Positions 25,956-37,950 of a stretch of 64,000 nucleotides of DNA are shown here, one piece after another (position 1 is the stretch's first letter; every line of letters starts with the position of its first letter). Below the pieces are notes generated by a model. The model searched no databases and was not told the DNA's origin. It worked only from the letters and a program-made list of their open reading frames with translations. Source of the stretch: Acridotheres tristis. Taxonomy: Eukaryota; Chordata; Aves; Passeriformes; Sturnidae. The stretch covers positions 7,316,001 through 7,380,000 of the forward strand of contig CM072884.1 of the NCBI GenBank assembly GCA_037013685.1. The letters run 5' to 3'. Made by a program: the position numbers and the translations under genes.

Positions 25956-26837
25956 TTTTTAAAGTTTGATTTTGAAACTTTAATATTCTTTAAAAGAGGA
26001 ATTTTTGCTTTCACTCAGTATAATTGTGTCTGTGCTGATTCATAAGTACACTTTCTGACAATAACTGCTAGCCTTAGAGATCTTTGAAGAAAACTTGGCC
26101 AAGAGACCTAAGGTTAATGCCTGGTATGAAGCTGTTATTCCCAGCCTCACAGTACACACAAAATTACTGACCTGCCCGAATAAGAAAATTGCTATTTTAT
26201 CACGGGTTGATTTGCAGGCTGGATAGATCTCTTTAGCTTAAGAACTTTCTGTTTAAGTAATCTTGGAGCAATTTGTTTTGTTTCTAGCTAAGCCTGAACA
26301 GTAAATGTATAGGATAAAATATTTATGCAGAGAAACAAAACATTTGAAAGTCATAGTGAATCAAAAATGGCTACCTTACTAAACTACCAGAGGCTGGGGT
26401 TACTTTGCAAGGTTGCAAAGAGTAAGTGAGAGATACAAAAAAAAAATTTATTACGTATGTTGCAATACCATATCAATGAAAATTGCACAATGAAGTTGTT
26501 TACTACACAATCCAAGTTCATTCACAGCTAGTGTGTAAACACAATAAAAATGGTTATGCTATTTGGTTAAATATATTGCAAAAGAATATAATTGGTTTTT
26601 CTCTTAATTTCTTAGAAGATAAAGAATGAACAAGTGACCTGGGATAGGCAATATAGTGATAAAGGATATGGAAAGAGACTCTGCCTTCTTTGGCTCACTC
26701 TTTAGTGTGGCAAGGTTGGCTTTCCTGCCCCTGACATGTTCAATGACCAGTGTCAGTCCCTGGCAATGTTGACTACTAATGGCAGAGGAGAACCAGGAAA
26801 AGGGTAGCTTAAGGAAACTGGGGAAGCACAAGCTTAT
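25956..26837. other. Unique AT-rich sequence
   Basis: No gene or repeat is recognised. Possible upstream CR1 sequence could continue a little left of 26838, but I cannot place it with confidence. Confidence 0.5.
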
Positions 26838-27831
26838 GGGACTGGAAATGTCCAAGGATGATAAGGGAACAATCTGAAGTCATTGCAAGGCTTCTTTCTA
26901 TCATCTTGGAAAGGCTGTGCCTATTTGAGAATGTCACAAATTATGAGAAAATGGCAAATCAGTCCACACTCATTAAAAGCAAGGGTAAGTATTCAGATAA
27001 TTATAGGCCAGTCAGTCCACCTTTGGCCTTGAAAAAGGCTTTGGAGCAAATTCTACTGATTTGCTATTTGTAGGGACACGAAATACCCCCAATATGTTGA
27101 CTGACTATCTACTCTGCCATCCCTAAGGGAATGTTTTGTCTTACAAACCTCTGATTTCCTTTAGAGATTACATGAGTGGCTTGGTGGATGAGGAGAGAAC
27201 ACAGGATGCTGTTTATTCTGATGGCAGCAGGGTTTTGGGCATGGTCTCTCATAGTAGTATTTCTGCAGCCAAAGTGGTAAAAATAGGTTGGACAGATGGA
27301 AGACTTGCTAGCCTGCCAAATATGATCAGTGGTGTGGAGTCCAACTGGCATGTGATTATTAGTGGCACTCCTCAGCAGCTGATACAGGGGCAAATACTGA
27401 TTAATGTCTCTATTAATGAGCAGAGTGGTGAGAATGATGATAAATCCTCATCAAGTTTGCAGATGACACCAGTGCTGGGACCAACAAATAAGTTGGGGGG
27501 AAGGACTGTGGTTCAGAGATAATTCAATAACCCCAAGAAATGGGCTGACAGAAATGTCATGGAGCTCAATAGTGGCAGACTGAAGAACATAAGGCTAGGG
27601 GAAGATCTAAATGTCACTTTCAACTCCTTAAAAAGGATTTATAGAGAAGATGGAGCTTGACTTCTGTCAGAGTTTCACAGCAAAAGGGCAAGAGGCAGTG
27701 AACAGAGGCTGCAGAAGGGAAAAATGTAATTAGATCTAAGATAAAATATTCTTCGCTCTGAGGATGGTTGAACACCAGACCTGGTTGCCCAGAGAGTTTT
27801 GGATTCTCCATTTCCAGAGATTGCTACATTT
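26838..27831 (+). pseudogene. Degraded CR1 LINE, reverse-transcriptase region
   Basis: This is a relic of a CR1 non-LTR retrotransposon ORF2, which encoded the reverse transcriptase that copies the element's own RNA at the target site. At 26858-27073 the translation includes EVIARLLSIILERL, NYRPVS and ALEQILL, matching the N-terminal RT region in order. At 27136-27430, in another frame, it includes MVSHSSI and then SGTPQQLIQGQILINVSIN, matching the conserved SGVPQG..LGP.LF..FIN block. The catalytic FADDT motif is present at 27456-27470 in a third frame. The nucleotide match continues past RT to about 27831 (gaacaccagacctggttgcc). Several deletions have shortened it. At least two frame changes and multiple stops make it non-functional. 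The usual CR1 3' end is not seen. Confidence 0.88.
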
Positions 27832-30800
27832 AAATTATCCCTACACTGACATGAGAGCTGGATACAGACAACTCCCAAAGTCTCTTTAACTTGACTTATT
27901 TAGTGGTAACAGGAAAACTGGTGATCACAGAATTCCAGGACTCAAGTTTATAGTGTTAGAAAAGGCCTGCTGGATGGTTGTCTATTATTTACTAAGGGCA
28001 AAAAAGAAATAGTTGTTTGATACAGGTATAAAGGAGGTCTTAGACACACTTTGCTGTTTGTATGAATGTAGGACAGGAACTACCACGATTACTGTGCTCA
28101 ACAAAATATTGTAGAGAGTTTTTTGATCTCTGAAAGACAAATTGTAGCAAAGCAGCACACCACACATACAGCTGAGCTTTGTTTGCAGTGTAACTGAGAA
28201 TGGAGCTCACCCTAATTTATGTCCTGCTGATAAAATAGAGTCTAGACTTGTTGAAGGACCTGGGTAGGAAGTATTAACAACTCATTTACTGGCTGAAAAC
28301 TGAACAAGTTTATGTATGGCTCCTGTGGTAGAAACTTCTCAAATTTTCCATCCTGGAACACTAGCAAGTATTTCCAAATACCTTCTTTTAAAGATTGCAG
28401 TCATGCCTAGAGATAAAAATGGAGCAACTCTTGTTCTGTATAGTAATTAACCAATATGTAGTCCTACTGACTTAGATCAGATAAAGCCAGTTTCTTACAT
28501 TTGGCTAACTCTATTTTAGTTTTGACCTTTTCATGCACATTAATCTTCTAACTGGCTTAATGCTGATCTCTGATATGCTACTCACATCATTAATGCAGGT
28601 TTTCATGTCGCAGACTGGTGTAAGAAATTCAGTTTTAAAACTAGTTTCAGTTGTTAGTAAAACTACAGTCATCCTAAGTAAAGAGGAAAGATTTTAAAAT
28701 TTCAAAGGATTTAGGATGTATTTGTAAGTATTCTGGTAATTTTGTGTCATGCTGTGGCATACTCCCTGAGGATCATTGTGATTTTGGCAATTATGGTCAT
28801 TTGTCCCTTAGCATCACTCTTTAAAGTGTGCCATGAGACATGGACACCAAGGTAAACTTGAAAAATAGGTTAATTTAAAAGACATTAAATTAATAATTTC
28901 TTGTTTATGCCAATAAATAAGCATTATAAGTCAATCTTGCATAAAATCATTGCCTGTATATACTAGCTTGCACTATAAAATAAAGTTAGATTTATATATG
29001 TTCTGTTTAATTTATTTCATTCAAGAAGGAAAAATCTATTCCTTTGAATATTTTTCATTTTTTGAGAAAGTTCAGCGCAGGGCACAAATATCTATGTCCA
29101 TTTTCTTGTGACAGTACAGCCTTAAGCCTAAGGAATTAATAAATGACATTTTTTTGACCTTGATTCTACTCACTTTGAAGAGATGAAAATCATTGGTCCA
29201 AACTTTGGGCTTTTTTTTTTTTTTCCGGTTTTGTTCTAAAGAGATGTTTTAGCAGCGATAATCACAAAAAATTACCAAAGAAGGAGGATTTATGTTGAAA
29301 GTATCTCTTTAAAAGTCAGGCATGACTGCAGGAATCTTAATTGATCCTTCAGTCTGTGCATGTTAGATGGACATTGAAAACAGAATCTTAATTTTCTAAC
29401 ATTTTGTTAGGAACATTGAGATCTATTCTTTCCAAGATGGATGCAGTACACTACATGGCTCAGGAAACTGGTAATGCAACACCAAGTCTATTATTACCCA
29501 ATTCACAGCCTCAGATTCAGACATGGTGATGACTGAAAGTCATTACCATCTGACAACTGCTCCATAAATTTACGTCAAAGGCAATGATGATTCCAGTCTG
29601 GTTTGTTAAGGGCATCTGTCCTCTTAATAAAATCATCTCTGTTATTGGTCTGGATTTCAAAAGCTAAACAGGCATAGAAAACAACCATTCAGACAAAAAA
29701 CCCAGGAGTGCAGAGGGGTTGTGCAAATAAATACAGCCTGTGCTCCTCCCAGGAATTTTCTGGAATCCTTAATTGATTCCTGGTCCTCAGCCGCTCTGGA
29801 ATGATAAGCAAACTAAAGGCAGTTTGCCTGGCTGTTTTCCTTGAGAGAGTCCATGATATTTCCTCACAAATATAAAGATGTTGCATTCAATCACTGAGGT
29901 TGGAATGGGGATCTGTCTCTCCCAAAAGCAATAATTTTCTGATATAGAGCTTAAACATTTCCTGAAGTTTGTAAAGAAGTTTTTCAGTCCCACGTTCCCA
30001 CTGTTGCAGTTTAATGTTTATAGGATTGCATCTTCAATGTGAGGCAGTGATTAGCTCCCTGTTTCAGAGGAAAACAAGACATCTGGCAAGCTGTCAAAGC
30101 CATATCTTTTAGTACATGTCCTATGTTCTTTTGTTCTCAAAATAAGCAGCATAAATGTGATGAATGTATAGATGTGAGCATATAAATAACTAGTTCAAGC
30201 CTTTTTTAATGCAGACTTGTTAAATTCTTGAAATTCAAGAATTTAGGCCAGCTTTTTTTCATAGCTGGAAAATTATCTTATTTTCCACTAACAGAAACAA
30301 AATATAAGCTTTATTTTTTTGCCTGTTTCTCACTGTGTGTGCGAATTTGTGAGTATTCCATAAAGTAAACTTATTTTTTGCAAAAGATGGGAAGGGTTTT
30401 TATTGTAAACACAGGGTTGATTTTTTTTTTTCCATTGCACTGCATTTCCAAGTGAGATTAAACCTCTTATGAACTGGTTCTATTCAAAAGTAATTTCACG
30501 TAGCAGCTACAGGCCAGTGACTATTCAGCATTTCTTTGAACAGGCCTGACAGGAGTGCAGGTGGTGGTTGCCCTGTTCAGTTACATCTTCTTAAGTTACT
30601 TTCCCTGCTGGTGTAAACCAATGTCACTCCATGAAATTCAAAGGATATGTTTGAATTTAATTACAGGTGCATTATATCAGGATAGCACATTGCGAGTATG
30701 CATTTGGGATGTATTCAGACCATGCCACCAAAAGCTGAGGCAAGACCTAAATATGAGAGGTGCAGTCTAGCACTCCTTAAGTGGGGAATAAAATGGTAAA

Positions 30801-31690
30801 TGTAGAATTCAAAAATACATATTGTGAGTTTGGAATGCCGAATTATGAGTGTATGAAAACTGAAATTTTAGATTTCGTTTTCCTCACCCTTCCCCCCTTA
30901 CATCCCCATTTTCCTGTTGCCATGCAGACAAACATCCTCAGTTATGTTAGGATGCCTGTTTAAAGAGCTTTCTTTTGACTCCATCAGGGAATTTATTTGG
31001 GTAATAAAAAAGGCAAGGGAGGCTTTTTCAGTTTTTGAGAGAGAAACCTGATCAGAGCTCTAGCACAGAGTAGCAAATTATTTGCCAGCATAGGAGAAAG
31101 AAAAGTGCACCATAAGACAGGGGAAGGAATAGTTTAAGGTGCCAGGGCCACCAAACACTTTGCATTTGAAATTATATCTTTAGAGGAGCTCATACAAGCA
31201 CATAGGTACTGCAGTGTGTTTGTCCAACAAGATGTTAACAGCTGCCCACCAAAGACTCCAAACAGTGTAAGAGGGAAAAACAAGTGGGTTTGCTTACCAG
31301 AGATTCAAATTAAGTGGGGAAAACTGGGTTGATAACAGCTGTATGTCATTACTTAGAAACCAGCTACATGGTATTTCAGAGATGCTGTTTCTAAGCTTCA
31401 GGGTACAAGTCAAGAAATTTGACTCATAACCTGACATGAAATAAAAAGCAAAGCATATGAGAAAGCAGCAGACCAGAGGCATCAGATTCGCTGGCTGCTA
31501 CCTTGATACTTTTTTGGCAGGTGATAAAGGTTAAAGGATAAAGGATTTTAAGCAGCCAAGAAGGTGCACAAGTGAAGCGGGGTCAATATCACAGGAGGAA
31601 ATAAAAGACATGCTCTGCCCCAAAGTCTGACATATAAAATTGAATAAGCTGTCAGCTTTATGTAATATTTACTCTAGGGTGGAAATTAGT
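27832..31690. other. Unique AT-rich sequence
   Basis: No gene is recognised. There are T runs at 29211-29224 and about 30421-30432. A stretch near 27921-27970 faintly resembles the inverted 3' end of a CR1 copy but is too diverged to call. Confidence 0.5.
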
Positions 31691-31691
31691 A

Positions 31692-31705
31692 GTTACCTTA
31701 GCAAC
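31692..31705. promoter_or_regulatory. RFX X-box, strong consensus match
   Basis: GTTACCTTAGCAAC fits the RFX X-box pattern GTNRCC-NN-RGYAAC at every constrained position, with both half-sites intact. This class of site is bound by RFX1-4 and RFX6-type factors and is common upstream of cilia genes and in distal enhancers. No transcription unit is visible beside it, so a distal element or a chance match are the two readings. Confidence 0.4.
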
Positions 31706-34660
31706 ACTAGTATCACCAGAGACATGGCCATGCTGACTGATTTACAGAGATGCATTTACTTTGACAATGTATTAAGTAACCTTTCTGAATGTTTTACTGT
31801 GTTTTTATGACGAACGAGGCACATTGCAACCAAGAAAAATGGTTTCTCCAGATTTCAAAACACTACATGTTGGTCAGACCCTTACCTGGCATAAATCTAA
31901 GGCTCCATTTGCCAAGGAAATAATGTTGATTTATTGCAGTGGAAGAACCAACTCATCATTTTGAGCAGCACCATAGTTTATTACCATTCATTCTTTTAAC
32001 TTGTCAGCTATGAGGGGGTTTGATTTTGTAATATCATGGTCATGAAAATGAGAATTGTTAACAACCCTCAGTGCTGCCTGATCTACCGGGGCAATTGAAG
32101 TGTCCCTTTTACCTCTAAATTCAGGGTTGGCTTAGATTTACTTCTGTCACAGAATGCTTCAAATATTAAGAACACAACAAAGAAGTTATCACAGAAAGCA
32201 CAGTTTTTTATCAGGAAAGTTCTGAATTTGGTCCTAAGATACTGTATGGTTCACGCTACATGCTAGTTGAATTATTTAATCCAATAAAGTTGTCAGCAGT
32301 CTGAGTTTCCTTATACACATACCACACAGCCATATTCAAAAAATGCATTGAAGTATACTGAATCTTATTTAAGTACTCCAAGCAAGAGTGAGTCTGCTGT
32401 CTTCCAGGCTAAATTATTAGCTCTCAATACATGGAAACTGCTCCTTATTTGGATGCTGAATTTACTAAATTTTTAGCTTCTTCAGCTCATGTATTGTGAG
32501 TGAATTCTTATACTGCAGATTTTCAGGTTACTTTAAAGTATAAGTACACTATGTACTTTGGAAAGTTTTAACATTCTTTTCTGCATAGTAAACAAAACAG
32601 ATTGCATTTATGCCATGACTCTCTGAGTTATTTTGCGGATCTTCTTAGAACTCTACTAAAATCTCTCCTTGAAACACAAGCACCAAATGGTAGTACATGT
32701 TATCCTTCTTCCAGCAGTAGACACCTTGTCTCCAGAGGCAAAAACACATTCTTAATTTTGTTTCACTTTTTTATGCCTCCCAGGTCTACAGCTTATTGGG
32801 TGCAAGGAAGCTAGGTATTGATTTTCATTTTGTTTCTCCAGTTATATATTCTCTTTCCACCTGGACGTCTTGTCCTGTCAATTTTGAGAACTTGTTCTTT
32901 TGGCCAGGATTTTTGGGCATGTGTCAGCCAATTCTAAACGGAGGGTTCCAGCCGTCAGATGGAAGTAGGTCATAAGATGCAAGCAGGAAGCCACCACAGC
33001 TACCACATATACAGAAATATGAGGCATTTTCCAGGGGAACACACTGTGCATAATATAAAAAAAGATGCAGAGTAACCTCATGGCTAAAATGTGAAATCTG
33101 TCTATACAAATCTGCCTATATCTGCTATATATAAAAATATACAAGCCCCACTTATAAAAGTGGTGTGTAGACTGTAAGATTTCCAAACATGCATGCATTA
33201 GGCAATTCCCAAACACTATATATGTGCTGCAGTTTTCCAGCAAATTCCAAATTAAATGATAACTAATCCATTTACCTGCATCACTGGCACTAGAAATCAT
33301 GTCCAAGTTGTTCCCTGCAAAGGCTCTGTGGCCTTTTTTGTTTGATGTTTTCTGAAGCAAACTCTACTTCCCTGCAGAGCAAAATATTCATTCCTTATGA
33401 CCAAGTGAATTTTCTTGCATTTTGCCATATTAATACACAATGTGGTTTCCACAACATCCTCAGGGAGAAATTTATACCTTTGTGTAGCAGATCTTTGACT
33501 TTTTTATTGTTACTTGCTATACTGTGACCTTCACACTACCTCAAGACATCACTAAGTGTCACACAGACTGCTGATAAAATTACTCAATACATTTGGATGA
33601 TAGATTTATTGTTACTGACACTGCTAATAATGCATTTGCACTCTATAATCAATTATGGTTTTTAGAGATCTGTCAGTTATTCAACTCTTATTCCATCTAT
33701 TGCACCGTGTTTATTTTTTTGTTAAAAATCTTGCCAAGATGAAAGTAAAACAAGGTAAATATTTTAAAGAAATGTTGGTATACTCTATTGCCATATGGAA
33801 GATGCCACCATAGGTATGTGATCCTGTCCAGAAAGAGATAAGACTCACATCTCACAACTACCATTAAATTTCTGGTTTTGATGCCACAGAATCTTGAGTG
33901 AACTGCCTTTTATTTGTGTGTAAAGTCTGAATCAAGGCAGTGTTTTTTAGTACTCCCAGCAATGACCTTATCACAAACCTTTTCCTATATCAAAATTTGA
34001 TTTTGACTTAAAATCCTTTAACACTTTCTCAGATTGATTCAGATCCTTGATCCAAGCCAAGGTCCCTTATTTGCAGGGGTGAACTCTCCAGCTATTTTTT
34101 TTTAAAACAACCATTCCAGCCAAGTTAAAACATAATATTTTTTAAAATGTTACAGATTCTGATACTGAGTCATATTCTCTCATTATGTTAATAATTTTCT
34201 TTTTTTTCCCCATCCTTGTATTAAACTTTCTGCTTATTGTCTTCTAAAATTAAATGCTTAAAACTAACTTTACGTTACTATGCAAAAAAAAAAAAAGTGA
34301 ACTAGTAACTTTGTTGCTAGCAAAAAAAATATGAAATATAATGTGAAATATATCTTCAAACTAATGGATTAATTTGTAGCCAATATTTATCAAACACGAA
34401 AGTTGATCAAATATTAAATATATGTATTTTCAGTGGGAATTAGAGGTTTTAAATAATCAAAACATTAATGGCATTAATCTACCCAGTCTGGGGTAGGGAA
34501 GTGTGTTAGTAATTTCCAGGATTTGGGTATCTTTCAGGTTTTACCTGCCTATTATTTTTGTTCATCATCTTATTAATTTATTTTCCATATGGTGTCATCA
34601 TTTGAGATGAAATCAATGTTTGTTCAGCTTTTATTTACTCTTCACATTTCTAATAATTAA
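31706..34660. other. Unique AT-rich sequence with one long minus-strand frame
   Basis: No repeat family is recognised. The minus-strand frame at 32878-33360 is listed separately. A 13-base A run lies near 34285. Confidence 0.5.
32878..33360 (-). other. Open reading frame of unknown status (160 codons)
   Basis: An ATG-initiated frame with no recognisable domain. The middle and C-terminal half are rich in I, Y, F, H and C and partly hydrophobic (roughly residues 85-135). There is no homology I can name and no clear gene context. A chance frame is likelier than a gene, but it is long for this base composition. Confidence 0.12.
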
Positions 34661-34900
34661 GAATAGTTGAGCGAGATCCCTGGTCCTGTATGAAATTTCT
34701 GTGATTCGTGGGTTTTTAATTGATGCTCAAAAGATTACTAATGGCGCAGCATAACCCTGGAGAAATTGTGGGAGCAGGTGAATATCCATTCCCTTGTTTT
34801 GCTAAACATATGGAGGACAAGATTATTTAAATGTGCCTGCTTGCTCCTGGTATTAGAGATCAGTCTTGTATTCCATCCACCGTGAGTTATTTGAAGCCTT
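34660..34900. promoter_or_regulatory. Candidate conserved non-coding block
   Basis: This stretch has no coding frame or repeat, keeps several CpGs (gagcgag, ttcgtg, ggcgca, accgtg) and contains homeodomain-type TAATTG (34718-34723) followed by agattac. Its mixed, non-repetitive texture resembles conserved non-coding elements of vertebrate gene deserts. Conservation was not tested. Confidence 0.2.
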
Positions 34901-36937
34901 TGTGCTTTGAATGGAGCAGATTAATTCCTGAATTGGTTACTGTACCACTGAAACACTTGTGAGCAAGATGTGTGTTTGTGGCTGTCCTTTAGGTCACTTT
35001 TCCTCTTCTGGGTGAGTGCAATCATGCTCTTCACCACTAATTTCCAGTTCAAATCCATCTTGACTGGTGTTATTCTTGTACTCTTTGTGCTTTCTACTGC
35101 ACCCATTTCATCCCACAAATGAGCAGTGCAAGACTTGGTAGGCTATTGCTGGAACCAGATCTTAATGGAGGCCACCTACTTGTTTTCATTTCACTAAATT
35201 TAGTGTGCAGACATCTAAACAGCTGCCCATAGAGTAGAAACCCCCTTAACTGAAATGTTTGGGCTGTAGAATCAGTCCTCAAGGTGCACAGCTGAGCACA
35301 GTGCTCCTGAGCCGTGGTTCACCCTCTTGCAGAACCAAACCTCCTTGCAGAACAGGTGGGTGCAAGACTGCACACCTTGACTCTGAGGCTTCCATTTCTT
35401 GAGTTACTGAGATATTCTCTTTGCTAGCAAGCTACACTACAAAACAGATGCCATGCAATAGAGGTGTCAGGAGTTAAGAAATCACTTCCTAAAACCACAA
35501 TGAACTTGCAAGCAAATGTTCAGGGGTGGGGGGGGAAAGGGTTCCTTTTAAGTGGCAGATGAAACATGTTTTTAATTGCTTTGAGAGCTGCAGAAGTGTC
35601 TAGAGAACGGATGATCCTCTGAATCCTACTGCATCTAGCCCTGCAGTGTTGCAAGGGCACAATACAAGTGCCATGAAACAAGGCAGATCATGGGTAAAAT
35701 AGAGATGTATAACATCTCTAGAAAAAAAAAATAGAATAAATTGGAAATATGTTTTTCTACTTGTAAACACATGGATAACAGTAACAGTGCCACTTCTGAT
35801 AATGAAGGTTAAAATCAACTCCTTAGGTGCGAAGGAAGAAAAACAAACATTTTTTGCATACATTTTTGGATTCTGTGGATTTCTCCCATAACAGTTCCCT
35901 TGGAATTACTTCTTTCTTGATAGGAGGAACTAATTTTTATGTACAGGAGCAGTGCCTGAAGAAATCATTAGGGCAATGAATATTTCAGAAAGAGCATGGG
36001 GAACACTTCGGGGAGAAAGGCATATCAGCAGGAAACCTGTTCTGAGAAAGTTTATGGCATTTTAAATCATTTCCTGGCCTCCTTTTTGCATGTTAGAAGA
36101 TCATTATATTGGCGACATATTCATCACAATTTTGAAAGCTGGATTTTTCCCTTCTACAAGGGGAGAGGGTCAACAATAGCTGTACAAGAAATGTATTATA
36201 TTTCTTAACTTATTTGCTTCAGTAGTGCTTGGATTCTGATTTTATTGTTTGTTGGCGCTTTTTTTGTTAATAGGAGTTATGAATGACTAAAGAGTGTAAA
36301 AAGCTAGATCTTGTCAATCCACAGATGTGGGGGGTGAGAATATGATACTGAACACAACAAGAGGTGCAAGTTTGTCTCTTGCTGCTGATCCTGTGCTTGA
36401 CACTTTTGCTTTTGGAAGAAACACCAGCTCCTCCTCTGCCTGAGCTCCCATAGGAGTGAAATGAGCTGCTGTCACCAGAACAAATGTTTGCATTGTCTCT
36501 GTGCAAGGTAGAGGCTCAGAGTCCCTGCTGCTCATTCCTTTTTGCCTTGGGAGCAAGCCCAGTTTGTGATTCCAGTTTGTGAAAGTAGCCATTAGATATA
36601 TTTTTTTTTCCTTCTGCAAGCCACCACACCCCAATGACAGGAAGAAGTTGTGACCAAGTGTCCTTTGAGAGAGACTTCCCCAGCCAGCCCAACACCCAGG
36701 CTCATCTCAGAACATTCTCCTGCAGCTTCAGAAACTTGTGCTTCTGGGTCCTCCACACTTTTAAGCCTTTTAAGACGGTTAAAGAAGGGAGGAAACAACC
36801 AAACTAATCCTAAACCTACAGGGATACCTTAGAGGATTGTGGATAAACCATTGTGTCTCAAGTCTTGCGAAAAGTCACCCGTGGATTTAGCCATTTGGGG
36901 AAGAATTAATGAACCTTCCTCATACTGAAATGTCTTC
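34901..36937. other. Unique sequence
   Basis: No repeat family is recognised. Overlapping frames around 36267-36832 on both strands reflect a slightly GC-richer stretch and have no known similarity. A run of nine G interrupted by one T lies near 35526. Confidence 0.5.
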
Positions 36938-37752
36938 ACAAGGGGTGAATTGATCTTGGTTGGCTGCCAGGCACCCACCCAGCTTCCCTCTCTCTCCCTG
37001 TTCAGAAGACAAGGGGAGGAAATAGAAAGAGAAAAGCTCATGTGCTTAGGTAAAGACAGAGAGATCTCCTGGTAATTACTGATACAGGCAAAACAGTTGT
37101 GACATTAATTAATTAATGAGGAGATTAGTTAATGGCAAAAATTAATTTATTTCTAATTACATTAGAATTGGATAGTGAGAAACAAAAACTAAAGCATCTT
37201 TTTCTTCTCCCCATCCCTTTCTCCCAGGCTCAACCCCACTCCTTCATTCCCCACTCTATCTCTTCCCCCTTCCTAGCATTGTTGGAGGGTTGTGATTAAC
37301 CCATAACAGCTCCTTTCTACTTTTTTTTCTCTCAACATCATCTATCCCCTGCTCCAGCATGGTCCCTTCCCATGGGCAGCAGTCTTTAAGGATAAACTTA
37401 CTCCCGTGTGGGCTCTTCTTGGGCCATGGTTTCTTCAGGAAATATCCTCAGTGATATGCAGGAAATATCACTCTAGCATGGGGTCTCCCACAGGCTGCAG
37501 GGGGAATATCTATCTGTTCCAGCATGATTTCTCCAAGGGCTGTAGAGGAAGCTCTGCTCCAGCATCTGAAGCACCTCCTCCCCCTCTTCTCACATTTATT
37601 TTTGTTCCCTTTGTTACTGTGTTCCACCTTTGCTTAATGAAATTTTCCATGAGACACGACCAGCTTTGCTGTATCCTGTGACTGGTCAATTTTGGAGACA
37701 CACAGGGCAGTCTCTGACTTGTGCACCTGAGGGTTGCCCTCTTTTACAAAAC
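36938..37752 (-). mobile_element. Solitary endogenous-retrovirus LTR, family 'A' copy 1
   Basis: The sequence matches, from memory, a large avian LTR with internal GC-richer repeats of the form 'ctccagc.tggg.cc..ccac.gg'. Within this window it is supported by copy 2 at 54995-55490: the 27 bases at 37554-37580 and 55211-55237 differ at only two positions, and other blocks follow in the same order. The 3' end of the LTR (reading minus) is at the left, where a degraded ...TCAA.CC..C end is visible near 36938-36960, and its 5' end abuts the LTR at 37753. No internal retroviral genes are present. The 91- and 125-codon frames overlapping it are non-coding by-products. It is old and diverged. Confidence 0.7.
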
Positions 37753-37950
37753 TGCACCTTGACTGGACGGGATGGAGTTAATTTTCTCCACAGCAGCCTC
37801 TGTGATGTTCTGCTTACAAAACTGCCTTTATCTCAACCTACAAGTTTTCATCATTTGTTCCTTGATTCCTTCCCCCATCCTGCTGGAGGTGTGGGAAGAA
37901 GTGAGGGAGTGGTTGCAGGCTTAGCTGCCAGCCAGGATCAACCCACTACA
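37753..37950 (+). mobile_element. Internally deleted solitary LTR, family 'B'
   Basis: The left end carries an LTR-start-like tgcacc...gactgg followed by gggatggagttaattttct. The right end reads gccagccaggatcaaccc and stops at actaca, typical of avian ERVL-type LTR ends. The intact family, as I recall it, is about 500-600 bases, so roughly two-thirds is missing from the middle, with the promoter region gone. Its right end is the inverted counterpart of the left end of the LTR at 36938. Family assignment is from memory. Confidence 0.7.

Noticed and set aside
25666..25962. 98-codon frame with hydrophobic tail
   Set aside because: The tail comes from the T/G low-complexity tract; the apparent membrane segment is an artefact.
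27921..27970. Possible inverted CR1 3' end
   Set aside because: Only a short word (atcacagaatt) and a loose purine pattern resemble it; too diverged to distinguish from chance.
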